Of a DNA stretch of 62,000 bases, positions 53,701 to 61,885 are shown one piece after another (the stretch's first letter is position 1; every line of letters begins with the position of its first letter). The DNA comes from Apostichopus japonicus (taxonomy: Eukaryota; Echinodermata; Holothuroidea; Aspidochirotida; Stichopodidae), in NCBI RefSeq assembly GCF_037975245.1, contig NC_092575.1, forward strand, positions 22,847,341 through 22,909,340, written 5' to 3'. The notes beneath the pieces are model-generated. The model saw only the letters and a list, made by a program, of their open reading frames with translations. It did no database searches and was not told where the DNA came from. Made by a program: the position numbers and the translations under genes.

Positions 53701-55795
53701 AGTGATTCTGTCATTGGATGTTCTATGTAACCTGCATACCAATGATTTAGTGTTGTCCAAACCCTTGCAAGGTTTACTAAGCACCTGAGCATAAATAAAA
53801 TTGCAATCAGTCAAACCGTTTAAAGAAATTTTTTTTGTTTTTTTTGTATCATTTCAGTTAGTTGTTTGTATGTATTTTAGATCCTGCAAGCAGGAACTCC
53901 TGAAAGAGCCATCATTGGCTTATCAAAGCCGCAAGGTGACCGAAGTCAGTCTCTCTTAGATTCATATTTAACGTACATGATAATGAATTGTCAACAACTC
54001 TGTAACTAGACGACATATATTAGTCTTCGAGTGACTCAAACTCGGGACCTTATGATTTAAAGGCACATGCGTTAACCACTGAGCTAACACTCCTAGTTAG
54101 TAAATTAAACTTTCCAGCCGGAAGTTTTCACAACTTTATTGTCCTGATCCATATCCCTTATTATTTAAATAGTGTAGTCTCCATCAGATAAATACAGCGC
54201 AAATTCACTGAAGCAATATTTTGGGCATTTTCTCGGTGCATAATTAAAATTGATTATATACTTACGAATGAGCTGCGCTGCTCTAGTATGTTAGAAATGT
54301 TAATTAACTACAAAGATAAGTCATCATAACCAGCTACATTCACAATTTTATAAATGAAAAGATATAAATATTCAGAAATACTGCTAGTACAGAAAAGTTA
54401 CAAGCTAATGGTACACAGAATGTACTAGCTATTGACCTCTCCTACGATGAATTATTGGTACAGTCTGCTAACGAAAGCACACACATAACGTGAGTTCTTG
54501 CAGTCATCAACAATAACAACTTTATAATCGAAATGGCTCTTCAGGTTATGAGTTTATCCAACTGCAATAAAACGCCATAAAGGTTTGGGATGGCAAATAG
54601 ACTCATCCTTAAAGGGACACTTAAGTGACAATGCCAATAGAATCTTACTGGTCCAACTAAGATCTATAGCAAGTCCATCTAACACTAATCATGAAATAGA
54701 AAAATTGCTGAAGTTTTCATGATATTTTTTTTTCAATGAAAAGTTGATTCAGCTCGGATGACATAGACAGATTTGACTTACACAACAAATGTTTTGATTT
54801 TGTTTTGTTTTTTCATGTGAAATATTATTATAACCTTTATATAATATTACTGTAACAGTCACAATAAATGAAGGTAAATTGTATGATCCTGATCAAGAAT
54901 GATTTATTTACCTTCATCAGTAATTAAGCAATAACTTCATATAGTTTTGAAATATCCCCCCCACCCCACCCCACGATGTTACAGCATCTGTCCACACATG
55001 CCTATTGGATTGACTGCACATAGGGGTATCTCATATCATACATACAGTAAGCCTTCTACATATATATACACAATACTATAAATAATGGATGCTTTATACT
55101 GAGGAAACTGTAGCCTACAGTGTAGAGTATATGCAGTTACAGCACTCTTAATTTGTTTTATGGCTCTTGCATAGTCAATCATAAAAGTCAAGTGCAACAT
55201 TTCTACTACCATGTTGCCTTGCAAAACAGATTTGAGAATGCAAAATAACATATATATACTAACATATATATCTATATATTTAGTGTTTAGATACTGCACA
55301 GCATTTGCAAGATTTATGAAATCTGTTTTCCATTAAATGTTAGAAATGTACTGATATTTATGATTACAAATACTGTACATAGTCCTATCTTGTGTATCAT
55401 TTCACTTATATGGCAGTTTGACCATCATATAAACATAAATCAAGACATTCAAAAATTGCACAACACATATTATATATTTTACCATTATTGCAGATTTTTA
55501 CATTTACCTGCTCCCTAGCTGTGTAAAACTCAATAAATTGACACTTTAATTCTTTAATTTTGGGGAAATAAATTAAAAATTTCTTTTTCTTGGTATATTT
55601 TCCCCAGATGTTCATATTCAGAATCAAGTGCTTGATTTCAGCAGTTCCGGACATCATCAAAATAACGTAACTCCGCCTCATCAACAGGTTACGGGTCACA
55701 ACCAGGGGCGGTGCAACGATGACCACTCTTCTGGAAGGACGTTGGAAGGATACAATCTTGTGACCAAAGTTGAAGGAACGGCAACATCAATTTGA
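15979..55795 (+). CDS. hnf1: HNF1-type POU-homeodomain transcription factor, full spliced CDS (9 exons)
   Basis: Spliced CDS: join(15979-16433, 34641-34840, 43988-44174, 46723-46901, 49414-49607, 50542-50704, 50935-51201, 52151-52447, 55608-55795), 709 aa. All introns are GT-AG and the frame is kept throughout. Domains: N-terminal dimerisation helix (residues 9-42), acidic Ser-rich linker (about 100-140), POU-specific domain (about 143-221), basic NLS-like KKCRRNR (240-246), long HNF1-class homeodomain (about 240-324) with recognition helix [14 protein letters not shown] (307-320), and a Ser/Gln/His-rich transactivation region (about 340-709). The family binds GTTAATNATTAAC as a dimer in the nucleus and in vertebrates controls liver, gut, kidney and pancreas genes. 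Length is close to human HNF1A (631 aa). The start is the first ATG after an in-frame TGA (15949-15951). The second ATG at 16003 (MSGNLSELQ) aligns better with the vertebrate N terminus and has A at -3, so 701 aa is the alternative. Family identity is near certain; A-versus-B orthology does not apply if this is a pre-duplication lineage. Confidence 0.96.
22221..22272 (+). pseudogene. U2 snRNA-like fragment
   Basis: TTCTCGGCCTTTTAGCTAAC, then ATCATGTGTAGCATTATGTTC, matches the 5' end of U2 snRNA (TTCTCGGCCTTTTGGCTAAG, then ATCAAGTGTAGTATCTGTTC) with only a few differences. U2 similarity stops before the branch-point-pairing region is complete and no Sm site or 3' stems follow, so this is a derived or pseudogene copy, not a functional gene. 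Confidence 0.72.
22221..22620 (+). repeat. tandem pair of U2-headed repeat units
   Basis: Unit 1 is 22221-22410 and unit 2 about 22462-22600. Both run from an ATCAT..GTAG..ATGTTCC head into CGTGATACACA, then TTGAGAGYGRATCAGT, then TTGGTT. A third copy is at 36490-36620. Confidence 0.7.
23359..23400. promoter_or_regulatory. inverted repeat with two TCACGTGA E-boxes
   Basis: ATTGTCACGTGAT (23359-23371) and its exact reverse complement ATCACGTGACAAT (23388-23400), 16-bp spacer. Each arm holds the palindrome TCACGTGA, the preferred site of MiT/TFE and USF-type bHLH-Zip factors. It lies in hnf1 intron 1. Regulatory role is inferred. Confidence 0.5.
26316..26781. repeat. (TATG)n then (TA)n compound microsatellite
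   Basis: About 150 bp of TATG tetranucleotides followed by about 300 bp of TA-rich sequence ending in a pure TA run (26711-26781). Three overlapping + frames encoding Met-Tyr-Val-Cys repeats are artefacts. Confidence 0.97.
27096..27119. repeat. 24-bp perfect palindrome
   Basis: Arms TCACTTCAA and TTGAAGTGA around a CTTAAG centre, no spacer. Confidence 0.9.
28352..28380. repeat. 29-nt A run
   Basis: Homopolymer. No retroposon body is evident next to it. Confidence 0.9.
34121..34158 (+). promoter_or_regulatory. cluster of HNF1-like half sites
   Basis: GTTAATATTAAC (34121-34132), GGTTAATTATC (34133-34143) and GGTTAATGA (34150-34158) sit within 38 bp. The HNF1 consensus is GTTAATNATTAAC. The first is one base short of a full palindrome. 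They lie about 480 bp before exon 2. Autoregulation is an inference. Confidence 0.35.
34641..34840 (+). CDS. hnf1: hnf1 coding exon 2: POU-specific domain
   Basis: Residues 152-219 (R152 and Q219 are split codons). The acceptor is TTATATTCAG|G and the donor AACC|GTAAGTAC. The translation begins [18 protein letters not shown] and continues with [20 protein letters not shown], then [20 protein letters not shown]. It differs from human HNF1A by only scattered conservative changes. The helix with [11 protein letters not shown] is the DNA-contacting helix of the POU-specific fold. The length of 200 nt and the 2/1 phases equal those of human HNF1A exon 2 (c.327-526, from memory). Most human MODY3 missense positions in this domain would fall on conserved residues. 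Confidence 0.97.
36490..36620 (+). repeat. U2-headed repeat, copy 3
   Basis: CCAAGATCATGTTAGTATCT resembles U2 positions about 20-40. It is followed by CTCGTGATAATCACTTG, ATCACACAGTTATACAATCT and GACTGGGATTTGAGAGTGGC, matching the unit at 22279-22400. Confidence 0.65.
38291..38339. repeat. 24/25-bp tandem duplication
   Basis: GATCTTTAAGTGTAAAGAA plus ATGTAA repeated with one inserted A. Confidence 0.9.
40549..40900. repeat. 119-bp tandem repeat, three copies
   Basis: Units start at 40549, 40668 and 40787 (AAATAAGGACTTTAAACAGC). Units 2 and 3 share variants that unit 1 lacks (GAGTGAGTACAG, TTATGTTTATGTGACAG), so the second duplication is younger. Confidence 0.97.
43988..44174 (+). CDS. hnf1: hnf1 coding exon 3: linker, NLS and homeodomain helices 1-2
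   Basis: Residues 219-281 (Q219 and A281 split). The acceptor is TTCCACCACAG|AA and the donor AATGC|GTAAGTC. No clear open frame marks this exon on its own; it was found by extending the frame from exon 2. It reads a variable linker ([20 protein letters not shown]), then the basic KKCRRNR, then [20 protein letters not shown] and [15 protein letters not shown]. Human HNF1A has [20 protein letters not shown] at the same place, so helix 1 and the start of helix 2 are strongly conserved. The 187-nt length equals human HNF1A exon 3 (c.527-713, from memory). Confidence 0.95.
44175..46722 (+). other. hnf1 intron 3 (2.5 kb)
   Basis: GT-AG, phase 2, interrupting the homeodomain between helix 2 and the HNF1-specific insert. 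It holds a 29-bp direct duplication at 44574-44633. Nothing else notable. Confidence 0.9.
44574..44633. repeat. 29-bp tandem duplication
   Basis: TTAGTCCAACAAAGGGTAAT plus ATTTCAGTT occurs twice. Confidence 0.95.
46723..46901 (+). CDS. hnf1: hnf1 coding exon 4: homeodomain insert and recognition helix
   Basis: Residues 281-341. The acceptor is CTCAATTTCAG|G and the donor TCTG|GTGAGT. It encodes [20 protein letters not shown] (282-301), then [20 protein letters not shown] (302-321). This is the HNF1-specific expansion between homeodomain helices 2 and 3, followed by the recognition helix with the invariant WF.NRR signature. The divergent tail ([20 protein letters not shown]) starts the activation region. 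The exon is 179 nt, shorter than the 242 nt I recall for human exon 4, but the boundary phases (2 then 1) agree. The frame upstream of 46723 is open but is intron. Confidence 0.96.
46902..49413 (+). other. hnf1 intron 4 (2.5 kb)
   Basis: GT-AG, phase 1. AT-rich unique-looking sequence. I see no repeat or coding signal in it. Confidence 0.88.
49414..49607 (+). CDS. hnf1: hnf1 coding exon 5: transactivation region
   Basis: Residues 341-405, acceptor CTCACCATAG|GA, donor TCAGAG|GTAAGC, phase 0 at the 3' end. The protein is Ser/Thr/Gly/His-rich ([20 protein letters not shown] and so on) with no fold I recognise. It ends with [12 protein letters not shown] (400-403) fits the psi-K-x-E sumoylation consensus; this is inference from a short motif. 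The exon is assigned because phases, splice sites and the downstream frame all fit, and because the same frame is blocked on both sides by intron sequence. Confidence 0.9.
49608..50541 (+). other. hnf1 intron 5 (934 bp), mostly minisatellite
   Basis: GT-AG, phase 0. About three quarters of it is the GTGAGATGTGGCTAGGTGAG-type array described separately. Confidence 0.9.
49714..50420. repeat. 20-bp minisatellite with higher-order pattern, about 35 units
   Basis: The main unit A is TGTGGCTAGGTGAGGTGAGA. Variant B ends GAGTTAAGA and variant C has TGTGGTGAGG. From 49861 to 50360 the order is AABABAACBABAACABABAACACAAC, so the six-unit block BABAAC (120 bp) recurs three times. The array starts about 100 bp inside intron 5 and ends about 120 bp before exon 6. 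Confidence 0.95.
50542..50704 (+). CDS. hnf1: hnf1 coding exon 6: transactivation region
   Basis: Residues 406-459 plus one base of G460. The acceptor is TTTATTACACAG|AAT and the donor ACTAGAG|GTAAAC. The translation is Pro/Ser/His-rich ([20 protein letters not shown], then [20 protein letters not shown]). The composition is typical of HNF1 activation domains, with no conserved fold. It is bounded upstream by the long minisatellite intron and downstream by the shortest intron of the gene (230 bp). Confidence 0.9.
50935..51201 (+). CDS. hnf1: hnf1 coding exon 7: Gln/Ser-rich transactivation region
   Basis: Residues 460-549 (G460 and D549 split). The acceptor is TCCTGGATAG|GT and the donor CCCAAG|GTAAAGT. 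The peptide is rich in Gln, Ser, His and Asn ([20 protein letters not shown]-like in feel, with the actual run of [19 protein letters not shown] near 477-495) and ends [17 protein letters not shown]. No domain is recognisable. Frame, splice signals and phases (1 in, 1 out) are consistent with human exon 7 as I remember it. Confidence 0.9.
51202..52150 (+). other. hnf1 intron 7 (949 bp)
   Basis: GT-AG, phase 1. Nothing notable seen. Confidence 0.88.
52151..52447 (+). CDS. hnf1: hnf1 coding exon 8: conserved ITD transactivation motif
   Basis: Residues 549-648. The acceptor is ATTTTTCTCAG|AT and the donor AGCGAAG|GTACAG. It carries a Gln-rich start ([18 protein letters not shown]) and then [19 protein letters not shown] (603-621). 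This aligns with the LITDTTNLSALAS stretch of the human HNF1A activation domain, the only clear C-terminal similarity. Reading through the donor meets a stop at 52477-52479, so intron retention would add ten residues and then end. By phase, this exon corresponds to human exons 8 and 9 fused. Confidence 0.9.
53543..53580. repeat. 18-bp direct duplication
   Basis: AAAAGAGATATGACACTT twice, period 20. Confidence 0.9.
54030..54112 (-). pseudogene. tRNA-like segment, probable SINE head
   Basis: On the minus strand: GGAGTG, TTAGCTCAGTGGTTAACGC, ATGTGCCTTTAAATCATAAG, GTCCCGAGTTTGAGTCACTC. GCTCAGTGGTTA is a good RNA polymerase III A box, and GAGTTTGAGTC is a degenerate B box. GAGTG and CACTC can pair as an acceptor stem, and CCTT and AAGG as the anticodon stem. 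The D stem is broken. It may head a SINE running toward about 53880 (minus orientation), where a palindromic TCCTGCTTGCAGGA lies. Not a functional tRNA as read. Confidence 0.5.
55608..55795 (+). CDS. hnf1: hnf1 terminal coding exon 9
   Basis: Residues 648-709 and the TGA stop at 55793-55795. The acceptor is TATTTTCCCCAG|AT after a pyrimidine-rich stretch. The translation runs [20 protein letters not shown] to [13 protein letters not shown] and stop. There is no recognisable motif. It is supported by a good acceptor, the correct entry phase and a total CDS length divisible by three. A minus-strand open frame over the same bases is a shadow. Confidence 0.87.
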
Positions 55796-57420
55796 AGAAA
55801 AAAAATGAGCTATTAACTTAAAATGAAATTGCAGGTAAAAAATATTTCACAAGAATCCAGGTGAAATGTAAAATGTCTTTTTAAAAATTTCATGGTATTT
55901 GTGATGGTAAAGTTAACTATGATCAGAGACATCATCAAGAACGTTTTTGAGTTGTTTCTTGAATAAGTTACATTTCTCCATCCTCAAAGTACAGTATTCA
56001 CAAAATTAATTCTAGTTATCAAAGAAGATCAAGTTAATAAATAGTCATCTCAGATTTACTGGACTAGTTGTACCATTATAAAATGAAACAGTCCTCACTA
56101 ATTAAGAAGTTGGTGTCCCCACTGAGGGTATTCCAACATTTGTGTGATTAAGGAAGTTGGCAATTGATTGTTAAAAATCACAAAATTTCAAAAGAAATGT
56201 AAATAAATCCCTCGATGGAGGCTTTTGCAAGAGTCTGTTTATAAAAGGATCGAGATGCTATTTAAACTGATTGCAAAGCTTTAAATCAGATTAGAAAATT
56301 TTTGCTTCGTATGAGGAATGTACAGGCCGGTATATTCCAAATCTACTGAACGAAATGGAAATGGTTGTATTGTATTTCATTTATAATACATATTTTTCAG
56401 ATTGATGAGAGATATTGCAAAATACCCATTTTATGACAGAGTGAAGGAACTAGGGGAGAGTCAGAGTTTAGTTAAAGGTGTGGTTTTGTAGCAAAATAAA
56501 TTTCATAATAATAAAATACGTCATGTGTCAACTGCTTTGGAAAGTTCACACACGTAAATGCTAATATATGGATAAGAAAGTTTTCAACACTGTTTGTTAA
56601 TTACAATACCCATGAAACACACAGAATTATGGCATAATATAAAGCATACTTTAGCCAAAGAAACAACTATGAAAGAGACAAAACTCAAGAAATTTTGAAC
56701 AAGAAAAGTTAAAGAATAAATGTTAATAGTACCTTGAAGGTCAACAAGGAAACTAGTCCTGTGCTCCACTGACCGAAATATTCAGACCTTGCTTGATATA
56801 TGTGAATCAATTAATTATCAAGTATTTTTTTTGGTGCTAATTAGTTAGTGCTAATCTGTACCAAGAGTATAATACCACAGGAGATGTGATTTAAAAAAAA
56901 ACCCAATCCCATCTAAAAATTTACAAAGGAGATTTACCCACAGAAGAGAAATGATACAGATGTCTGCTTTTCTCTTTACAAAGAAATATCAAAATTTTGA
57001 CTCATATCTGAAATGAGAATAGCCAATCAGGATGCTATTAGATTCATATCTGAAATGAGAATAGCCAATCAGGATGCTACTAGACATAAAGACAAAGCCA
57101 AAGCAAAACCAATATTATGACGTTACTTCTATAATCAATCGCAGATAATTGTTTTGATCTTCAATAAGTTGACTGAAGCATGGTGTGGAGGGTATAAATT
57201 TTCTTTTTAAATCATCTCAATGTATTATTAAAATTAGAAGGAAAATCAATAAACAAAAGTTATCAAACAATATTTTTAATTTCTTATACAATATAATAAA
57301 TGATAGTGATATAGTGATTATATTTTTTATGATAAAGCAAATTAATGCTAATTTATAGATTTAGGTAGAAATTTAGGTATTTTTTTGTTGTTATAAATTT
57401 CTTGCCTTCTAGTGCCAGAC
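55796..57420 (+). other. probable hnf1 3' UTR
   Basis: AT-rich sequence after the stop with several canonical AATAAA hexamers at 56036, 56202, 56495, 56510, 57248 and 57295. Which one is used cannot be told. Contains a 42-bp tandem duplication (57002-57085). The end is arbitrary. Confidence 0.45.
57002..57085. repeat. 42-bp tandem duplication
   Basis: TCATATCTGAAATGAGAATA plus GCCAATCAGGATGCTA, twice. Each copy carries a CCAAT box core, incidental in a 3' UTR. Confidence 0.95.
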
Positions 57421-58597
57421 TATATGCCGACCAAACTATACACCAAAGAAATAATAAATTGTTTGTACAAAATGAAAAAGAAAGTAAAAGTTCTAAGAAC
57501 GAACAGACTTAGAAAAATCCAATAATCATGTGAATATTTCTCAATATCATATAAAATTAAATACGAGTGTACATAGATTTTCTTGACCACGCAATAGAAG
57601 TTTCTTTGTTTATAAATGATTTCAATTTTTGACTTTATAAAAGAAAACCATGTATATTTCAGCATTCAAATGAGGAACATTGTTGTTAAGTTTTGTAAGT
57701 GAATCACCATCATTTATTCTGTTTTTGTACTGTTTTGGATTTCAAAGTTAATGAAAAGCCTGTATGTTGTTGTGTATTGTACAGTTTGATAAAGGAAAGA
57801 TATGGTGCTCTCACAGCTTGGTGTGTGATTCTATAATGTAACTAATTAGTTTGTTAGCTAGTTAATTAATTAATTAAATTTTCTCGTTAATATTCTAAAT
57901 GCAAAGTGCATAATTGTAGTACTAGAATCGAAAAATGTACAAGAATCATGTAGAAAAAAATTTTTGGTTACAAAAAATGGCAGATTTTCAAGAAAGTGTA
58001 TTTATAACTTATGTAAGCAGTTTATGATTTATGAAAAGAGTTAACGGGCTATGTCTGTTTCGCTATGAACTCTACAAATATGAAAGTGGACAAGAAAAAG
58101 GTGGGAGGGGATGTATGGTACTTTTTTTTCACCCTCTGCACAGAAGACACTTACAGTGAATTGGTTTTGACATTGGACATGGCATACAATACAACTACTG
58201 TACTAATGTCTATTTCATTCGGCACAATTCCCCAAAAAAGCTGTGACAGCTGCAAAGTCACCTGCAGCAAGGCTGAAAACAATATCAAACCACAGAGATA
58301 ATATCAACAGACCAGCGTGGATATTGTGTGATTAAACACAGTGCATAAACATATATATATAATGCCTTACTTGGCCTGCATGTGATGCTACACTCCCCTA
58401 TGGCCTCTCCCCCACCCCCATCATCCTAGTTGTGAAATGGTGCCTTTCATATGAATAATTGCTAGCTCATATACTTGTTTGATATCATTGAGTTTCAAAT
58501 TTGTAGATAAATGTGAGGGTAGGGTGTGGTTGTGAAGGCAGGGAGGGGTGAAAGGCAGTTTTTAGCTCTTTGACGAGTCTTTGCATTCTTTTCTACG

Positions 58598-58865
58598 TTA
58601 AAGGTCTTCTGTAGTATTGGCCCCCAAATTTTTGTGTGCTAAAAATTGCTAAAAGTTTTTTTCAAAAGTGCTCTCTGGACAGTTCTATCTCCCTTAACTA
58701 TTCACAGACATTAAGGAGTGTTTTAGACAATTAAATGTCTTATTCAGGAAAATTCCTTTGAGGATGGCAATAAAATGCCTTTTGAAGTTTCATTATGAGT
58801 GACCATAAATTATTTGCCTTACTAGCATATTAAGAGCCAACACTTATGGCTTCTAAGGTATAGTA
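58598..58865 (+). repeat. diverged dispersed repeat, copy 1
   Basis: Begins TTAAAGGTCTTCTGTAGTAT. Collinear with 59390-59640 through GGCCC..CAAAATT, AATTGCTA.AAGTTTT, CTCTGGA, TTCACAGAC, GAAAATT, GTGACCATA and CTAGCATAT. Confidence 0.7.
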
Positions 58866-59389
58866 CATTCTTATTGGGAATAGCTTAGACTAAGTTAAAC
58901 ATATTTGCTATTTTTTTAATTGCCCTTTGGCTACCTCTTAACTTTAACCATATTACCATAGCTGGAAGGATCCTTACTACAATAGGAAGCTAAGGGGACC
59001 ACTATCTTGCAAATTTTGCTCAGTGCAAAATTGAAAAAAAACTTTATTTTTCACACTACAATTTCATTATGTAGACACATATGTAGATGTAACCACATAC
59101 CTGGGAGGGAAACAGATATAAAGATAAATTTTGAGTTTGTCTTACTACCAAAATACATTCCAAATATGAAGCTTAGGCTGACTTTCTGATATTAGTTACT
59201 GTGTTAGGCTAGAAACAAACCTAAACAGTATTATTACATACCCCTAGCACATTAAAAGAACAGAAAATTGGATATATTATATATTGGGTGTTTCGGTATC
59301 TGTGAGTTATTTCTCTCCGCTTCTTTAATGAAGATATTTTGAATCCTGAAAGTTCAAGTTCTGGTGGTCTGACGACACATTTGATTGGG

Positions 59390-59640
59390 TTAAAGGTAGT
59401 CAGTATAGGCCCAAAATTATAGCACGCTATAATTGCTAGAAGTTTTCAAAAAGTACTTTCCTGGAGGTCTTTTCTCTCCAAATTGTTCTCAGACGTTTTT
59501 AGGCAACACACAAGATAACGGAATGTCCTAGTGAGGAAAATTTCCTCAAAGGTTGTTATAAAAACAGTTTAAGAATTTTGACCACAGGTGACCATATTTG
59601 AATATCTAGCATATAAGGGACCAATACAGCATACCTTTAA
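59390..59640 (+). repeat. diverged dispersed repeat, copy 2
   Basis: Begins TTAAAGGTAGTCAGTATAGG; collinear with 58598-58865. A further weak partial match (CTTATCTCC, CTTCACAGACATT) is near 59848-59900. Confidence 0.7.
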
Positions 59641-60952
59641 TATACTGGGGGAGGAAGGGGTCTCAGTCAAGGGATCTAAGTTGAGGGGTTCCTCTCCCCT
59701 TTTTAGGAAAGGAATTATGTCCAAGGGAAAAAAGTATGTCCAACATGAAAACCATACCAGATTTGAAGGATAAACTGCATCATAAGATCAGATTCCCATA
59801 TCTACTATCAGAAATTTACTATATCTATTCAATGCAGTCAACTTTGACCAAACTCTTATCTCCAATTTTTAGTCTTCAACTCTTCACAGACATTTCATTT
59901 AAATTTTTTCCCCCCCTTCTGCAGAATCTGCAAAATAATATTGACGATATCAGCGAGAACTTGATGAATCGTCAGTCCATTTGACCATTTGTAACAGTCT
60001 TAACAATTTGGAGCCATGACTAAGGAAATTTCAAATTTGATCTGTTACTTATTCAGCATGAAGTCTGACCGAGTGTTTAAATTACAAAAGTACGGGGGAA
60101 TGCAACATTTACAAAAAAAGTTGAGGGTTAAAAAATATCTTCATTTTATTCAATGTGTCAGGGTATTGTGCAAATTTTATTCTACTTTTTTTATCCTTGG
60201 GGAGGGGGGGAGGGGAGGTGGGGGACTTTTATTTTGCTATATGTGTATTAAGATACATGTGTTAAATACACCTCTGGTATAAGTTTTCTTTTACTTTTTT
60301 CTTTCTTCCTTGCAGTTGTGTAAATAATGTAGTATTACATGGTACTTTAGTTCAAATCCAAACATTTCTGTTGTCTGTACTTTTTTTTTTATTGTCTGTG
60401 TTCTCTTCTTGATGTGAATCAGGAAATATTGTTGCAAGAAATACACAATATAAGTTCTGTTTTTCTTCCTCACATATTATATTCACTCCTCTTGAGATCA
60501 AGTGTGTCATGACTCTGACAGAACATCTATGGGTCATACTAAGGGGTGACAACTGTCCCAGTAGTTATGGTAACTTCACTAACTTTTGGGCCTTTTGTCA
60601 CAGATTTGATAGATCCTCATCAACTGGAAAAGTTTTGAGCCAGTAATTCACCTGTATATAATAAATCTTGTTTCTATTTATCACACTGATATGTTTTTCC
60701 AAACTTGGTAGCAATGAACAAAAATTTTGCCAAAATCTAGGAAGTTAAAAATCCTGTCGGAGACCTGAAAGTACCATTTCTGGCCTTCTAGAAGTGTTTT
60801 TGCCTGCATCATTTCCTACACCTAGCCCCAACAATGGGATTTTGCAATTATAGAGTATCAGCAACCCTACTTGCACCCCAGGACAAGGGATACAAACATC
60901 ATAAATACAATAAGACAGATCACATTTTTACATTTGAAATATATACGCATAA

Positions 60953-61598
60953 TCACAAAAAAACTTAATACTGATATGTTGTAGCCTGTGAAAACACACT
61001 GCACTATCAGTCCAGCTTCTATTTCTATATTCACCAAAATTAACTTTTGAGAAATGACCCTTGAAGCAAGTGAGGTTGGTCAATTAAAGGCATTGAAGAC
61101 TCGCCCCAAACCGCGCGCCACGCTCTGAATAAATTAACTTTCGTTGCTCGCAAATGACGTTTTCTTCTTGTCGCTACAAAATGCAGACAGTAATGAAACA
61201 TGATACTGTACCTTATTTTAATCTAGACCAGAGAAGTCCATACTGCTATGTACACTGTGGTGTGGGTATTGACCGTAGCTGTATGTATTGACTGTACACT
61301 AGTGTCTAATTACTGACGGTAGCAAGCCATGTGTGTATTTTCTGGGATCAATGGTGGTGTCTAACACTTCTGTTACACCTCATTCGAAACTAGGTCAGAT
61401 TACCGGCATGAGACGTTTCTTTGTGCGCGAGTCTTCACACCCTTTAAAGGATAACTCTGAACACAAAAATGAATATCGATAGGTTGTAGACCGTGAAAAC
61501 ACACTGCACTATCAGTCCAGCTTCTATTTCTATATTAACACTTGCAACTTTTGAGAAATGACCCTTTCAGCAAGTGAGGCTCGTCAATCAAAGTGACT
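60953..61598. repeat. composite: two direct copies of a 130-bp repeat flanking a MITE
   Basis: Copies at about 60953-61083 and 61456-61598 share GTGAAAACACACTGCACTAT, CAGTCCAGCTTCTATTTCTA and TTTTGAGAAATGACCCTT. They are too long to be a target-site duplication. A prior tandem pair, split by the MITE at a TTAA, explains the arrangement. Confidence 0.85.
61084..61447. mobile_element. TTAA-flanked MITE, copy 2
   Basis: Flanked by TTAA on both sides (61084-61087 and 61444-61447). Terminal inverted repeats: AGGCATTGAAGACTCGCCC at the left and AGGGTGTGAAGACTCGCGC as the reverse complement of the right end, 15 of 19 matching. Internal sequence about 355 bp, homologous to 9943-10314, non-coding. 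A TTAA target suggests mobilisation by a piggyBac- or Kolobok-type transposase; which one cannot be told. Confidence 0.85.
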
Positions 61599-61885
61599 GG
61601 TCTAGATAGTCTAATACACAGGCCATTTAGATCAGCTCCTCAGATGCAACACAAACTCAATAGGACAACATAATGCCAATTTTATGGCCTGTAATGACAA
61701 GTTAAATACAACACATTACAAATTCCTTACGGACAAATGGTCTTGAATTTCATCTGTTGTTTATGTACCTAACGAAACATATTAAGGGCAAGTTACAGTC
61801 TAATTTTTATTTGCAAAATAAGAGATTAACATTAAACATTTAGGCCTGCAATAAAGACAAGTGATGACTCATCATCTCTATAGCC

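Larger units (their letters stand above)
52448..55607 (+). other. hnf1 intron 8 (3.2 kb)
   Basis: GT-AG, phase 1. Contains a G-rich patch (52730-52830), a 20-bp-period duplication (53543-53580) and a minus-strand tRNA-like/SINE-like segment (54030-54112). No coding sequence seen. Confidence 0.87.

Noticed and set aside
58065-58301. 78-codon + frame downstream of hnf1
   Set aside because: No motif or homology visible and no splice partner; probably chance.
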